Positions 47,403 through 56,126 of a DNA stretch of 64,000 nucleotides are shown piece after piece. Positions within the stretch are counted from its first letter, which is position 1. The number at the start of each line of letters is the position of its first letter. The position numbers and the translations under genes were made by a program. The notes beneath the pieces are model-generated. The model did no database searches. It worked only from the letters and a program-made list of their open reading frames with translations, and was not told where the DNA came from. This DNA comes from Tardiphaga robiniae. Lineage in GTDB: Bacteria > Pseudomonadota > Alphaproteobacteria > Rhizobiales > Xanthobacteraceae. The DNA lies in assembly GCF_001618955.1 (NCBI RefSeq), contig NZ_LVYV01000012.1:496001-560000 (forward strand). The letters are read 5' to 3'.

Positions 47403-48113
47403 GTGATCATCCGTCGTTTGATTGTGCCGTTGTCGATGGCCGTGTTCGCCATGCAGGCTATCGAAGTTCATGCCCAGGGCGCGTTTCCCGCGCCGCTGCC
47501 GGGCAATAGCTCGGCTGCGCCTGCGAGTTCGTCGCCGTTCCCGCCAGTGAACGGCGCGCCTGCCAGCGCATCGCCATTTCCGCCGGTCAATGGTGCAGCG
47601 GCTGCGCCCAGTGCGTTTCCCTCCAATGGCGCTGCGCCGATCGGTGGTGGCGGCTTTGGCGCTCCTCAGCAGCAGCAGGCGGGCCCGCCCGGCGGCGAAG
47701 ATTGCATGAAGGGCTTTCTGCCCCTGCGTCAGGACGCCGAAAAGAAGGGCGCTGCCATCAAGGCTGCGAGCGAGCGTCGCGCGCCTCCGGACGAGGCCTG
47801 CAAGCTGATCACCTCTTTCTCGCAGACCGAAGTCAAGATGATCAAATACATCGAGGCGAATGCGCAGAAGTGCGGCATTCCGCCCAATGTCGGCGAACAG
47901 ATGAAGACCGGCCACAAGAACACCGAAGGCATGCGGCAGAAGGTCTGCAGCGTCGCGCAGCAGCAACGGGGTGGCGGTGGTGGCGGCCCGGTGGCAGCGC
48001 CGCGTCTGAGCGACGTGCTGGGCTCCTCGGCATCGCTGCCGGAAGCGAATAATGCGCGCAAGAGCGGCGGCACCACGTTCGATACGCTGAACGGCAACGT
48101 GCTCACCCGATGA
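47403..48113 (+). CDS. Conserved exported protein with Pro/Ala-rich repeats
   Basis: A 236-residue exported protein of unknown function. The signal peptide (about 1-24) ends IEVHAQG. Residues 25-90 are low-complexity, with the repeat SPFPPVNGA occurring twice and a further variant. The conserved part begins GGEDCMKGFLPLRQDAEKKG and continues EACKLITSFSQTEVKMIKYIEANAQKCGIPPNV; three or four cysteines there could form disulfides. The start is GTG 47403 with GGAGGA upstream. ubiA follows with a 25-base gap on the same strand, so they may share a transcript. Confidence 0.65.
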   Translation: MIIRRLIVPLSMAVFAMQAIEVHAQGAFPAPLPGNSSAAPASSSPFPPVNGAPASASPFPPVNGAAAAPSAFPSNGAAPIGGGGFGAPQQQQAGPPGGEDCMKGFLPLRQDAEKKGAAIKAASERRAPPDEACKLITSFSQTEVKMIKYIEANAQKCGIPPNVGEQMKTGHKNTEGMRQKVCSVAQQQRGGGGGGPVAAPRLSDVLGSSASLPEANNARKSGGTTFDTLNGNVLTR

Positions 48114-48138
48114 TCGGGTGGCAGATCATTCTGCTCCA

Positions 48139-49071
48139 ATGAGCGACGCGGCCGCCCGCGTTGCGGATGCGACCGGCAACTGGGTCGATCGCTCGGCGCC
48201 GTTGTGGTCGCGGCCCTATCTGCGGCTGTCGCGCTTTGACCGTCCGATCGGCTCATGGTTGCTGCTGATGCCGTGCTGGTGGTCGGCGGCGCTCGCCTCC
48301 GGCATGGCGCATGATATCCATCAATTGCCCAAGATGATCGCGCTGTTCTTCATCGGCGCCTTCGTGATGCGCGGCGCCGGCTGCACCTGGAACGACATCA
48401 CCGATCGCGACCTCGACGCAAAGGTCGAGCGCACACGCTCGCGGCCGATCCCGGCCGGGCAGGTCACGGCGAAACAAGCTTTTGCATTTCTGGTGCTGCA
48501 GGCCCTGATCGGTCTCGTGGTGCTGCTGCAGTTCAACACTTTCTCCATCGCCACCGGCATCGCCTCGCTTGGCATCGTTGCCGCCTATCCCTTCATGAAG
48601 CGCATCACCTACTGGCCGCAGAGCGTGCTGGGTCTTGCTTTCTCATGGGGCGCGCTGATGGGCTTCGCCGTGGTGTTCGGTGGCATCGATGCGACGGCGC
48701 TGCTGCTTTATGCCGGGTCGATCTGCTGGGTGATCGCCTACGATACGCTCTACGCCCATCAGGACACCGAGGACGACGCGCTGATCGGCGTGAAGTCGAC
48801 CGCGCTGTTGTTTGGGGAACGCACGCAGGCCGCGCTGGCGCTGTTCTACGGGCTTGCCGTGTTGCTGATCGGAGCGGCGCTGCTGTTGGCCGGTGTGCGC
48901 TGGCCGGCATGGCTCGGCCTCGCGGCGTTCGCCCTGCATCTGGTCTGGCAGGTCGCGCGCACCGATATCAGCGATTCCGCATTATGCCTGCGGCTGTTCA
49001 AGTCCAACCGCGATGCCGGACTGCTGCTGTTTGCAGGATTGCTTGTGGATGCCATCATGCGGGCGGCGTAA
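48139..49071 (+). CDS. ubiA: 4-hydroxybenzoate polyprenyltransferase UbiA
   Basis: A 310-residue integral membrane enzyme that prenylates 4-hydroxybenzoate in ubiquinone synthesis. About eight to nine helices are visible. The first Asp-rich motif is NDITDRDLDAKVERTRSRPI and the second DTLYAHQDTEDDALIGVKSTA, which bind the Mg-diphosphate of the prenyl donor. RPIGSWLLLMPCWWS precedes them as usual. ATG 48139 is preferred to GTG 48118. Downstream is a LysR gene 33 bases away, which begins a different functional cluster. Confidence 0.94.
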   Translation: MSDAAARVADATGNWVDRSAPLWSRPYLRLSRFDRPIGSWLLLMPCWWSAALASGMAHDIHQLPKMIALFFIGAFVMRGAGCTWNDITDRDLDAKVERTRSRPIPAGQVTAKQAFAFLVLQALIGLVVLLQFNTFSIATGIASLGIVAAYPFMKRITYWPQSVLGLAFSWGALMGFAVVFGGIDATALLLYAGSICWVIAYDTLYAHQDTEDDALIGVKSTALLFGERTQAALALFYGLAVLLIGAALLLAGVRWPAWLGLAAFALHLVWQVARTDISDSALCLRLFKSNRDAGLLLFAGLLVDAIMRAA

Positions 49072-49104
49072 TCGCGCCTTCCTAAGCACTGGTGGACCAC
49101 AGAG

Positions 49105-50043
49105 ATGGACGTCGCGCAGCTCAAGACACTCATCCACGTGGCCGAGCTGGGTAGCCTGAGCAAGGCCGCCGATCGCCTTCGCATCGCGCAGCCGGCTTTG
49201 AGCCGGCAGATCAGATTGCTGGAAAAAGAGCTGGGGGCCGTGCTGTTCGAACGACATGGTCGCGGCACGGTCATCACCGAGATCGGCCGTGACGTTCTTA
49301 ACCACGCCACCCGCGTGATGACCGAGCTTGATGCCATCCGCAATGTCACCTCCGAGGAGAGTGCATCGTTCAAGGGCCTCGTCTCCATCGGCACCACGCC
49401 GACCGTGGCCGAGATCGTCACCGTTCCCCTGGTCAAGAAGATCAGGGAGGTGCATCCACAACTCTCGATCCGGCTGTCATCGGCCTTCACGGGGCATTTG
49501 CTCGACTGGCTGCAGCGCGGCGAACTGGAGCTCGCTGTGTCCTACGATCCGCAGCCGCTGCGTTCGCTTCGTATTGTGCCGGTCATGATGGAGAACCTGT
49601 TGTTCGTCGGCGCCGGCGGCAAGGGATTGCGGATGGACCGTCCCGTTCCGTTCGCGGCGCTGGCTCATGAAGAACTGGTTTTGCCCAGCCTGCGCCATGG
49701 CCTGCGCGGGATCATGGAGGAATGCGCGCGGCAGGCTGGCATTCAACTGCGCGGCAGCGTCGAGGCGGACTCCTTCGGCGCGATGATCGATCTGGTGCGC
49801 AACGGTGTAGGCTCAACGGCTTTGCCGCTCGCGCCGATCCATGCGCTGGTCGAGAGCGGCGTGCTCTGTGCGGCGCCGCTGGTCAATCCTACGCCGGCGC
49901 GCAAGCTGGTGCTGGCCTATCCGGCAGACCGTTCGGTCAGCGCGGCGGCACGCTTCGTCGGCGATACATTCACGGAGATCGCGGCCGATCTCGTGGCCCG
50001 GAATATCTGGGTTGGCCACATGATCGATCCCGGGAAAACGTAG
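49105..50043 (+). CDS. LysR-family regulator of the following catabolic cassette
   Basis: A 312-residue LysR-type factor. The winged helix-turn-helix opens MDVAQLKTLIHVAELGSLSKAADRL and RIAQPALSRQIRLLEKELG. The effector domain starts GLVSIGTTPTVAEIVTVPL. Unlike most LysR genes it points the same way as its likely targets, the split decarboxylase, binding protein and FAD dehydrogenase. The branch resembles NAC/CynR-like regulators with a short-chain ligand, but the inducer is unknown. Confidence 0.86.
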   Translation: MDVAQLKTLIHVAELGSLSKAADRLRIAQPALSRQIRLLEKELGAVLFERHGRGTVITEIGRDVLNHATRVMTELDAIRNVTSEESASFKGLVSIGTTPTVAEIVTVPLVKKIREVHPQLSIRLSSAFTGHLLDWLQRGELELAVSYDPQPLRSLRIVPVMMENLLFVGAGGKGLRMDRPVPFAALAHEELVLPSLRHGLRGIMEECARQAGIQLRGSVEADSFGAMIDLVRNGVGSTALPLAPIHALVESGVLCAAPLVNPTPARKLVLAYPADRSVSAAARFVGDTFTEIAADLVARNIWVGHMIDPGKT

Positions 50044-50189
50044 CTGCGTCGCACCATTCGCGCGCTGTCGCGTGCTGCAACGCCAGAGATCAAATCTCGG
50101 CATATCTCTTCGAGCAAATCGGTATGCGTCGGGCTGTCTGCTTTGGGCTAAGCGTGAGTCAGCGCTATGCTGCAGCAACGGAGACTGGA

Positions 50190-50732
50190 ATGTCAGATGC
50201 AGGGCCCACGCCCGGTTCACAGGTGGATTGGCGGCACGATGTGTTCCGCATCCTGAAGGAGGCCGACGTCAAGCACATGGTCTATGTGCCCGATGCCGGC
50301 CATTCCACGGCCATCCGTCTCGCCGACGAGGACAATGCGATCAATTCCGTGGTGCTGACCACCGAGGAAGAAGGCATCGGCTATCTCGCGGGCGCCTGGC
50401 TCGGCGGCGAGCGCGGCGCGCTGCTGATGCAGTCGAGCGGCGTCGGCAACTGCATCAATACGCTGGCGCTGCAGGCTTGCACGCGCTTTCCTCTGCTGAT
50501 GGTCGTGACCATGCGCGGCGACTGGGCCGAGTTCAATGCGTGGCAGAACCCGATGGGGCAGGCGACGGAGAAAGCGCTCAACCTGATGGGCGTGCTGACC
50601 TGGCGCGCCGATGAGCCGCAGGACGTAGCGCCGCTGTTGCATGGCGCCGCATCGATGGCATTCAATGGCGATGCAGCCTGTGCATTGCTCCTGGGGCAGC
50701 GTTTGATCGGAGAGAAGCAGTGGGTCAAGTAA
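50190..50732 (+). CDS. Split thiamine-diphosphate decarboxylase, alpha (PYR) subunit
   Basis: A 180-residue cytosolic subunit. It matches the pyrimidine-binding half of thiamine-diphosphate decarboxylases, in the sulfopyruvate/phosphonopyruvate decarboxylase branch (ComD-like). The catalytic glutamate run TTEEEGIGYLAGAWLGG (Glu59-61) and QSSGVGNCINTLA are characteristic. The partner subunit begins 13 bases before the end of this gene. The long open frame upstream of ATG 50190 overlaps the LysR gene and has no family similarity. It should decarboxylate a 2-oxo acid; the natural substrate is not known. Confidence 0.82.
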   Translation: MSDAGPTPGSQVDWRHDVFRILKEADVKHMVYVPDAGHSTAIRLADEDNAINSVVLTTEEEGIGYLAGAWLGGERGALLMQSSGVGNCINTLALQACTRFPLLMVVTMRGDWAEFNAWQNPMGQATEKALNLMGVLTWRADEPQDVAPLLHGAASMAFNGDAACALLLGQRLIGEKQWVK

Positions 50733-51316
50733 ACGCAACCGGCGCGCTCGATCGCCGCGAGGTCGTGCAGAAGCTGCTGGCCGGCCGCAAGGATCTGCTT
50801 GTTGTGACCGGCCTCGGCTCACCATCCTACGACGTGATGGCCGCCGGTGATCACGACAATAATTACTATCTCTGGGCGGCCATGGGCAGCGCCGCCATGG
50901 TAGGGCTCGGGCTCGCGACGGCGAAGCCTGATCATTCGGTGCTGGTCATCACCGGAGATGGCGAGATGCTGATGGGTATGGGCGGACTCGCCACCATCGC
51001 CACGCGCAAGCCGACCAATCTCACCATCGCGATTCTCGATAATGGGCATTTCGGCGAAACCGGCATGCAGGTCAGCCATGCCGGGCTCGGCGTCAATCTC
51101 GATCGCGTGGCGCAGGCCTGCGGCTTCGGCTGGACGCGCGAGATTCGCGACATGGCCGGCGTGGACGATCTTCGCACTCGCCTGTCGTCGCGCGATGGCG
51201 TCAAACTCGCGACCATCAAGGTGAAAGCCGAGAATCCTCCGCGCGTGCTGCCGCCGCGTGATGGTGTCTATGTGAAGAACCGATTCCGCGCAGCGCTCGG
51301 ACACGCGCCACTCTGA
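50720..51316 (+). CDS. Split thiamine-diphosphate decarboxylase, beta (PP) subunit
   Basis: A 198-residue subunit that binds the diphosphate and Mg of thiamine diphosphate. The motif GDGEMLMGMGGLATIA followed by LDNGHFGETG is the GDG-x(~25)-N signature; ComE-like proteins share it. It starts at GTG 50720 inside the end of the alpha gene (13-base overlap), indicating translational coupling and fixed stoichiometry. Together the two make the complete active site at their interface. A hairpin follows before the binding-protein gene. Confidence 0.82.
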   Translation: MGQVNATGALDRREVVQKLLAGRKDLLVVTGLGSPSYDVMAAGDHDNNYYLWAAMGSAAMVGLGLATAKPDHSVLVITGDGEMLMGMGGLATIATRKPTNLTIAILDNGHFGETGMQVSHAGLGVNLDRVAQACGFGWTREIRDMAGVDDLRTRLSSRDGVKLATIKVKAENPPRVLPPRDGVYVKNRFRAALGHAPL

Positions 51317-51323
51317 ACCAACG

Positions 51324-51358
51324 GAAGGGCGCCCATCGAAGGAGATGCGGCGCCCTTC
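51324..51358 (+). repeat. Intercistronic hairpin after the decarboxylase
   Basis: GAAGGGCGCC (51324-51333) and GGCGCCCTTC (51349-51358) form a perfect ten-base stem with a 15-base loop, 8 bases after the stop codon. Only TGA follows instead of a T tract, so it looks like an mRNA stabiliser or partial terminator within the operon. Confidence 0.7.
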
Positions 51359-51431
51359 TGACGATCGCTGGAAGACCCAATGCTGGAAAACCAGTGTGGG
51401 AAACAAAAACATCATCAAGGGTAGGGAAACA

Positions 51432-52427
51432 ATGGCGAGCAAGATCACACGCCGCACGTTCTGCCGCTCGGCAGCCGTTGCGGCGTCCAGCATGATGATT
51501 CCGGGTACCCATGCCTGGGCGCAGGCGGAGTTGCCAAAAGGTCCGATCACGCTGGTCGTGCCTTTCGCCGCCGGCGGGGCCACCGACATCGTCAGTCGGC
51601 ATGTCGCCAAGAAGGTCTCCGATCAGCTCGGGCAGACCATCCTCATTGAAAATGTCGGCGGCGCAGGCGGTGTGGTCGGTGCCACGCGGGTCGCGCGCGC
51701 CAAGCCCGATGGGCTGACGCTGTTGATGGGCACGATCTCCACCCACACGATCAATCCGCTGATGGCGAAGGTGCCGCCTTACGATCCGGTCAAGGATTTC
51801 ACCGCGATTTCGATGCTGGTGACGGTGCCCAATGTGTTGATGGTGTCCAAGCAGGTGCAAGCGACCACCGTCAAGGAACTCATCGCGCTGCTCAAGGCCG
51901 ATCCGACCAAATACAGCTATGGATCGTCCGGTGTGGGCACGCCGCCGAATCTGTCGGGAGAACTGTTCAAGGTGCAGGCGGGCGTGAAGATGGAGCACGT
52001 GCCCTATCGTGGTGGTGCGCCGGCCATGAACGACCTGATGGGCGGACAGATCCCGGTTTTGTTCGACGTGCTGAGCGGCGCGGCACCGTTCATCAAGGCG
52101 GGCTCGATCCGCACACTGGCCGTCACCACCAAAAAGCGTTCGCCGTCCTTCCCGGATATTCCGACAATCGCCGAGTCTGGCCTGCCTGATTACGAGACCT
52201 ACACGTGGAACGCGGTGTTTGGCCCGCCCGGCATGGCGCCGGCGCTTGCAGAACGGTTGAGTTCGGAGTTCCGCAAGGCCGTTGCCGATCCGGACGTGGC
52301 GAAGCAGTTGCGCGAGCTGAGCGGCGATCCGGTTGGCTCGACCGGCGCCGAGCTTGAGGCGCAGGTCAAGGCCGAAGCTGTGAAGTGGGGCCCGATCATT
52401 CAGGCCGCAGGTCTCAAGTCGGAATAA
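51432..52427 (+). CDS. Tat-exported Bug-family (TTT) substrate-binding protein
   Basis: A 331-residue periplasmic binding protein. The N-terminus has a twin-arginine signal (TRRTFCRSAA) and is cut near THAWAQA. The family opening PITLVVPFAAGGATDIVSRHVA, then ILIENVGGAGGVVGATRVARAKPDG and the C-terminal LRELSGDPVGSTGAELEAQV define it as Bug/TctC. ATG 51432 follows GGGTAGGG. It sits between a decarboxylase and an FAD hydroxyacid dehydrogenase, so its ligand is probably the acid they degrade. The membrane components are not present. Confidence 0.9.
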   Translation: MASKITRRTFCRSAAVAASSMMIPGTHAWAQAELPKGPITLVVPFAAGGATDIVSRHVAKKVSDQLGQTILIENVGGAGGVVGATRVARAKPDGLTLLMGTISTHTINPLMAKVPPYDPVKDFTAISMLVTVPNVLMVSKQVQATTVKELIALLKADPTKYSYGSSGVGTPPNLSGELFKVQAGVKMEHVPYRGGAPAMNDLMGGQIPVLFDVLSGAAPFIKAGSIRTLAVTTKKRSPSFPDIPTIAESGLPDYETYTWNAVFGPPGMAPALAERLSSEFRKAVADPDVAKQLRELSGDPVGSTGAELEAQVKAEAVKWGPIIQAAGLKSE

Positions 52428-52447
52428 ACAGTCGAAAGGATCGCCTC

Positions 52448-53890
52448 TTGCCTCTTACGGATAGCGAACGCGCCGCGTTTCTGCAGGCGCTGGCGGCGAT
52501 CATCGGCGACAAATATGTACGAACCGGCGCGGATGCCGAACCGTATCAGCAGGACTGGCGCGCGCGCTATCGCGGCGTGGCCGTGGCCGTTGCCTTGCCG
52601 GCAAGTACGGACGAGGTGTCGGCGGTGGTTCGCCTGTGCGGTGAGCGTGGCATCGCCATCGTGCCGCAGGCCGGCAATACCGGCTTGACGGGTGGTGCCA
52701 TCGTTCCGGACGGCGTGGCGGCGCTGATCGTCAATGTTTCGCGGCTCAATCGCGTGCGCAATGTCGATCCGCTCAACAATGCGGTGACGCTGGAAGCCGG
52801 CTGCATTCTGGCGGATGTGCGTGCGCTGGCTGACCAGCACGACCGGCAATTTCCCGTGCTGCTCGGCAGCGTCGGCAGTTGCGAGATCGGCGGGCTGATC
52901 TCCACCAATGCCGGCGGCACCGGCGTGCTGCGCTATGGCAACATGCGCGAGCAGGTGCTTGGCCTTGAAGTTGTTCTGGCCGACGGGCGGATTTGGCGCG
53001 GGCTGAAGGCATTGCGCAAGGACAATACCGGCTACGATCTGAAGCAGCTCTTCATCGGCGCCGAGGGAACGCTGGGCATCGTCACCGCCGCTGTGCTGAA
53101 ACTGTATCCAAAGCTCATGGTGTCAGCGACGGCGATGGTGTCGATGGGGCAGGTCGGCCAGGCGGTTGCGCTATTGCAGTATCTGCAGCGCACCACGGGC
53201 GGTCGTGTCGAGGCCTTTGAATTGATGTCGCAGAGCCAATTGCAGATCGTGCTGCGCCATGGCTCCGGGAGCGGCAGTCCGATGACGGGTGAAGCGCCAT
53301 GGTATGTGCTGCTCGAACTGGCGGACAGCGCCGCGGACTGGAATGCCGTGGAAAGCCTCGAGACCGCACTGGCAGCAGCGATGGAGGACGGGCTCATCGG
53401 CGATGCGGTGATCGCAACCGATCAGGCCAAGGCCGACCGGATCTGGAATTTGCGACACACGATTTCCGAATCCAACAAGCGCGAGGGCTTTACGGTGTCG
53501 AACGATACGTCGGTGCCGATTTCGGCGCTGCCGGAATTCATCGACCGCGTCACGCGTCGGCTGCAGCGCGAGCTGCCGAATGCGCAGGTCGCGCATTGCG
53601 GGCATGTCGGTGATGGTAATGTCCATGTGATCGTCGTGTTTCCCTACGACATCGGCGATGCGCAGGTGCGCGAGGCTGCGGCGCACGAGGCCAACACCAT
53701 CGTGCATCAGGAAAGCGTTGCCTGTGGCGGCAGTATCAGCGCGGAGCATGGCATCGGCCGCATGCATATCGATCGGCTTCCGCTCTATACGTCGGAGGTC
53801 GAGCTCGATCTGATGCGGCGTGTGAAGCTCGCGCTCGATCCCGACCGGATGATGAATCCGGTCAAGGTGTTGCGGTTGCCGGGAGAGTAA
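52448..53890 (+). CDS. FAD-binding D-2-hydroxyacid dehydrogenase
   Basis: A 480-residue flavoenzyme of the D-lactate / D-2-hydroxyglutarate dehydrogenase family. The PCMH FAD domain shows VPQAGNTGLTGGAIVPDG and GSVGSCEIGGLISTNAGGTGVLRYG. The C-terminal domain has AHCGHVGDGNVHVIVVF (metal-binding His) and GGSISAEHGIGRMH. The most likely start is TTG 52448, preceded by AAAGGA (52435-52440); frames upstream overlap the binding-protein gene. It would oxidise a D-2-hydroxyacid to a 2-oxo acid, which the split decarboxylase upstream could then process. It closes the operon. Confidence 0.87.
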   Translation: MPLTDSERAAFLQALAAIIGDKYVRTGADAEPYQQDWRARYRGVAVAVALPASTDEVSAVVRLCGERGIAIVPQAGNTGLTGGAIVPDGVAALIVNVSRLNRVRNVDPLNNAVTLEAGCILADVRALADQHDRQFPVLLGSVGSCEIGGLISTNAGGTGVLRYGNMREQVLGLEVVLADGRIWRGLKALRKDNTGYDLKQLFIGAEGTLGIVTAAVLKLYPKLMVSATAMVSMGQVGQAVALLQYLQRTTGGRVEAFELMSQSQLQIVLRHGSGSGSPMTGEAPWYVLLELADSAADWNAVESLETALAAAMEDGLIGDAVIATDQAKADRIWNLRHTISESNKREGFTVSNDTSVPISALPEFIDRVTRRLQRELPNAQVAHCGHVGDGNVHVIVVFPYDIGDAQVREAAAHEANTIVHQESVACGGSISAEHGIGRMHIDRLPLYTSEVELDLMRRVKLALDPDRMMNPVKVLRLPGE

Positions 53891-53916
53891 GACGGCAGGT
53901 GATCCTGCCTGTCTCC

Positions 53917-54441
53917 TTAGTGCCGCGCGATGATCTCGCGCTCGCCCTTGTACATGCCGGCTTCGCCGAGCAATGCGCCCGGACGACGGCGCACCAGGAA
54001 TTTCGGGCGGCGCTCCCGAATCGCATTGCGGCGACGGCGGCGCTGCGATGGTTCGTAGATCTTCTCTTCGGGCAGTTGCGGAAGCGCGAAGATCTCGCTC
54101 CACATCTGCCAGGCCATGTCGATTTCTTCGCGATCCGAGCTGACCAGCAGCGGGACTGACAGTGACGGATCGCGATGCGCGAGCATCAGCATCTTGCCGT
54201 CGTCGAGACCGCGCAGGGTGACGCCGAGAAAATCGCTGACGCGCACATTGATCGCCATGCGCATGCCGCCGACGGCACGGTGCAGGACGACCCGGGTACG
54301 ATGCAGTTCGATATGGCGGATCGCTCCGTCGGCGCGGGTATCATGCGCCTCGAAACGAACCGGAAGTGAATGGGGATCGAGCCGCAATGCGCTGCTCGAT
54401 CCCGGGGCATGGGCCCCACCTGTCGCTGTTTGATGCCTCAC
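53917..54441 (-). CDS. Conserved protein of unknown function (possibly DUF6101)
   Basis: A 174-residue soluble protein. The first half resembles a small beta-barrel (LPVRFEAHD, TRVVLHRAVGGMRMAINVRVSDFLGVTLRG), then a helical segment DREEIDMAWQMWSEIFALPQLPEE. The tail is very basic (SQRRRRRNAIRERRPKFLVRRRPGA). I believe it belongs to a Bradyrhizobium-group family named DUF6101, but this rests on memory of the pattern. It converges on the FAD dehydrogenase gene and is divergent from pmbA. The basic tail suggests nucleic-acid or ribosome contact. Confidence 0.55.
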   Translation of the reverse strand: MRHQTATGGAHAPGSSSALRLDPHSLPVRFEAHDTRADGAIRHIELHRTRVVLHRAVGGMRMAINVRVSDFLGVTLRGLDDGKMLMLAHRDPSLSVPLLVSSDREEIDMAWQMWSEIFALPQLPEEKIYEPSQRRRRRNAIRERRPKFLVRRRPGALLGEAGMYKGEREIIARH

Positions 54442-54725
54442 GGCCTTTTATCTCCCCGCCGGAATTATGTTCCCGGTCGATGGGGAGACCTTGCCAGAGC
54501 CGGTTCGGAATCGGCTTAAAAAGGCTGGTTAATCGAATCCGACTGCCCTTCATGATTGACAGAAGCTTGGCAGGCATGATTGACGAACCGTTGCGAGAGC
54601 CCTGAAATTCTTTCCTTTTCGGCGCGGCAAATGCTTGAAGTCCCTGCGAAATAAGCACATCTCTAACGGCGGTCATCGCCGCTTCGGACCTGTTGAAATC
54701 GTCTCTCAATGTTGGGATTTTGTTC

Positions 54726-56126
54726 GTGAACTCTTCACCAAACGCATCGTCGTCTGTCTCCACGAAATCCGACAATTCCGATCTGCTCGATCAGTCCGTA
54801 CTCTCCACGCTGGCGCAGCGTCTCGTCGAGGCTGCCAGGAAGGCCGGTGCGGATGCCGCGGATGCGGTCGCGGTGCGCGGGGTGTCGCATGGCGTCGAAG
54901 TGCGTGACGGCAAGGTCGAAGCCTCCGAGCGTTCGGAGGGTGACGATATGGGCTTGCGCGTATTCGTCGGTCGCCGTCAGGCGGTGATCTCCACCAATGA
55001 CATGTCCGGCGACAATGTCGCGCAACTGGCCGAACGTGCTGTCGCGATGGCGCGCGTCGCACCCGATGATCAATATGTCGGCCTTGCGGACCCAGCGCTG
55101 CTTGCGCGCGACTTTGCAAATCTCGATCTGCTCGATCCCGTCGTGCCGTCGGTGAGCGAACTCGAACGACGCGCTGTCGAAGCTGAAGAAGCCGCGCTCG
55201 CGGTGAAGGGCGTGACCAAGTCCGGCGGTGCATCGGCCTCGACCGGCATCGGCGGCATGGTGCTCGTCACCTCGACCGGTTTCCACGGCTCCTATCTGCG
55301 CTCCAGCCAGGGCGTCTCGATGACTGCCATCGTCGGCGACGGTACCAATATGGAGCGCGACTACGCCTTCACCTCGGCGCTGCATGCATCCGATCTGGAG
55401 TCGCCGGCCAGCGTCGGCAAGCTCGCGGGCGAGCGTACGGTGGCGCGGGCCAACCCGCGCAAGGTGCCGACCTGCAAGGTGCCGGTGGTGTACGACCCGC
55501 GCGTCTCGAACTCGCTGGTCGGTCACGTCATCGGTGCCGCCAATGGCGCGTCCGTCGCGCGCAAGACCACGTTCCTCAAGGGCAGTCTCGGCAAGCAGCT
55601 GTTCAGCAGCAATATCCGCATCATCGACGATCCCCTGCGCGTGCGCGGCCTGCGCTCGCAGTCCTTCGATGCCGAAGGCGTTGCGACGAAGCAGCAGGCC
55701 ATTATCGATGGCGGCGTGCTCACGACCTGGCTGCTGGATTGCGCGACCGCGCGCGAACTCGGCATGACCACGACAGGCCACGCGCATCGTGGCGTGTCGT
55801 CGTCACCATCGCCCGGCGCATATAACCTGCACATGGAAGCGGGCGACGTGAGCCCCGAAGACCTGATCGCCGATATCAAGGAAGGCTTTTACGTCACCGA
55901 TCTGATCGGCTCGGGCGTCAATGGCGTGACCGGCGACTACAGCCGCGGCGCCGGCGGATTCTGGATCGAGAACGGCAAGCTCACTTACGCCGTCAGCGAG
56001 ATCACCATTGCGGGTCATCTTTTCGAGATCTTCAAGTCGATGACGCCTGCGAACGACCTCACTTTCAAATACGGCGTCAACGCGCCGACCGTGCGCGTCG
56101 AGGGACTGACGATTGCCGGACGCTGA
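54726..56126 (+). CDS. pmbA: Metalloprotease-related protein PmbA/TldE
   Basis: A 466-residue protein of the TldD/TldE family. With TldD it forms a heterodimeric protease that matures modified peptides and degrades the CcdA antitoxin in E. coli; TldE lacks the zinc site. The family pattern is clear: VRDGKVEASERSEGDDMGLRVFVG, FTSALHASDLESPASVG, then GHAHRGVSSSPSPGAYNLHM and GVNGVTGDYSRGAGGFWIENG. GTG 54726 is the likely start; TTG 54693 is an alternative. It overlaps the following phosphatase gene by 14 bases. No tldD is in the window. Confidence 0.9.
   Translation: MNSSPNASSSVSTKSDNSDLLDQSVLSTLAQRLVEAARKAGADAADAVAVRGVSHGVEVRDGKVEASERSEGDDMGLRVFVGRRQAVISTNDMSGDNVAQLAERAVAMARVAPDDQYVGLADPALLARDFANLDLLDPVVPSVSELERRAVEAEEAALAVKGVTKSGGASASTGIGGMVLVTSTGFHGSYLRSSQGVSMTAIVGDGTNMERDYAFTSALHASDLESPASVGKLAGERTVARANPRKVPTCKVPVVYDPRVSNSLVGHVIGAANGASVARKTTFLKGSLGKQLFSSNIRIIDDPLRVRGLRSQSFDAEGVATKQQAIIDGGVLTTWLLDCATARELGMTTTGHAHRGVSSSPSPGAYNLHMEAGDVSPEDLIADIKEGFYVTDLIGSGVNGVTGDYSRGAGGFWIENGKLTYAVSEITIAGHLFEIFKSMTPANDLTFKYGVNAPTVRVEGLTIAGR

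Noticed and set aside
49722..50189. Long upstream extension of the decarboxylase alpha gene
   Set aside because: It overlaps the LysR gene in another frame, and the family similarity begins only at ATG 50190.
54551..54583. Direct repeat CATGATTGAC separated by 13 bases upstream of pmbA
   Set aside because: Only two copies of ten bases; too little to call an operator, attachment site or CRISPR-like array.
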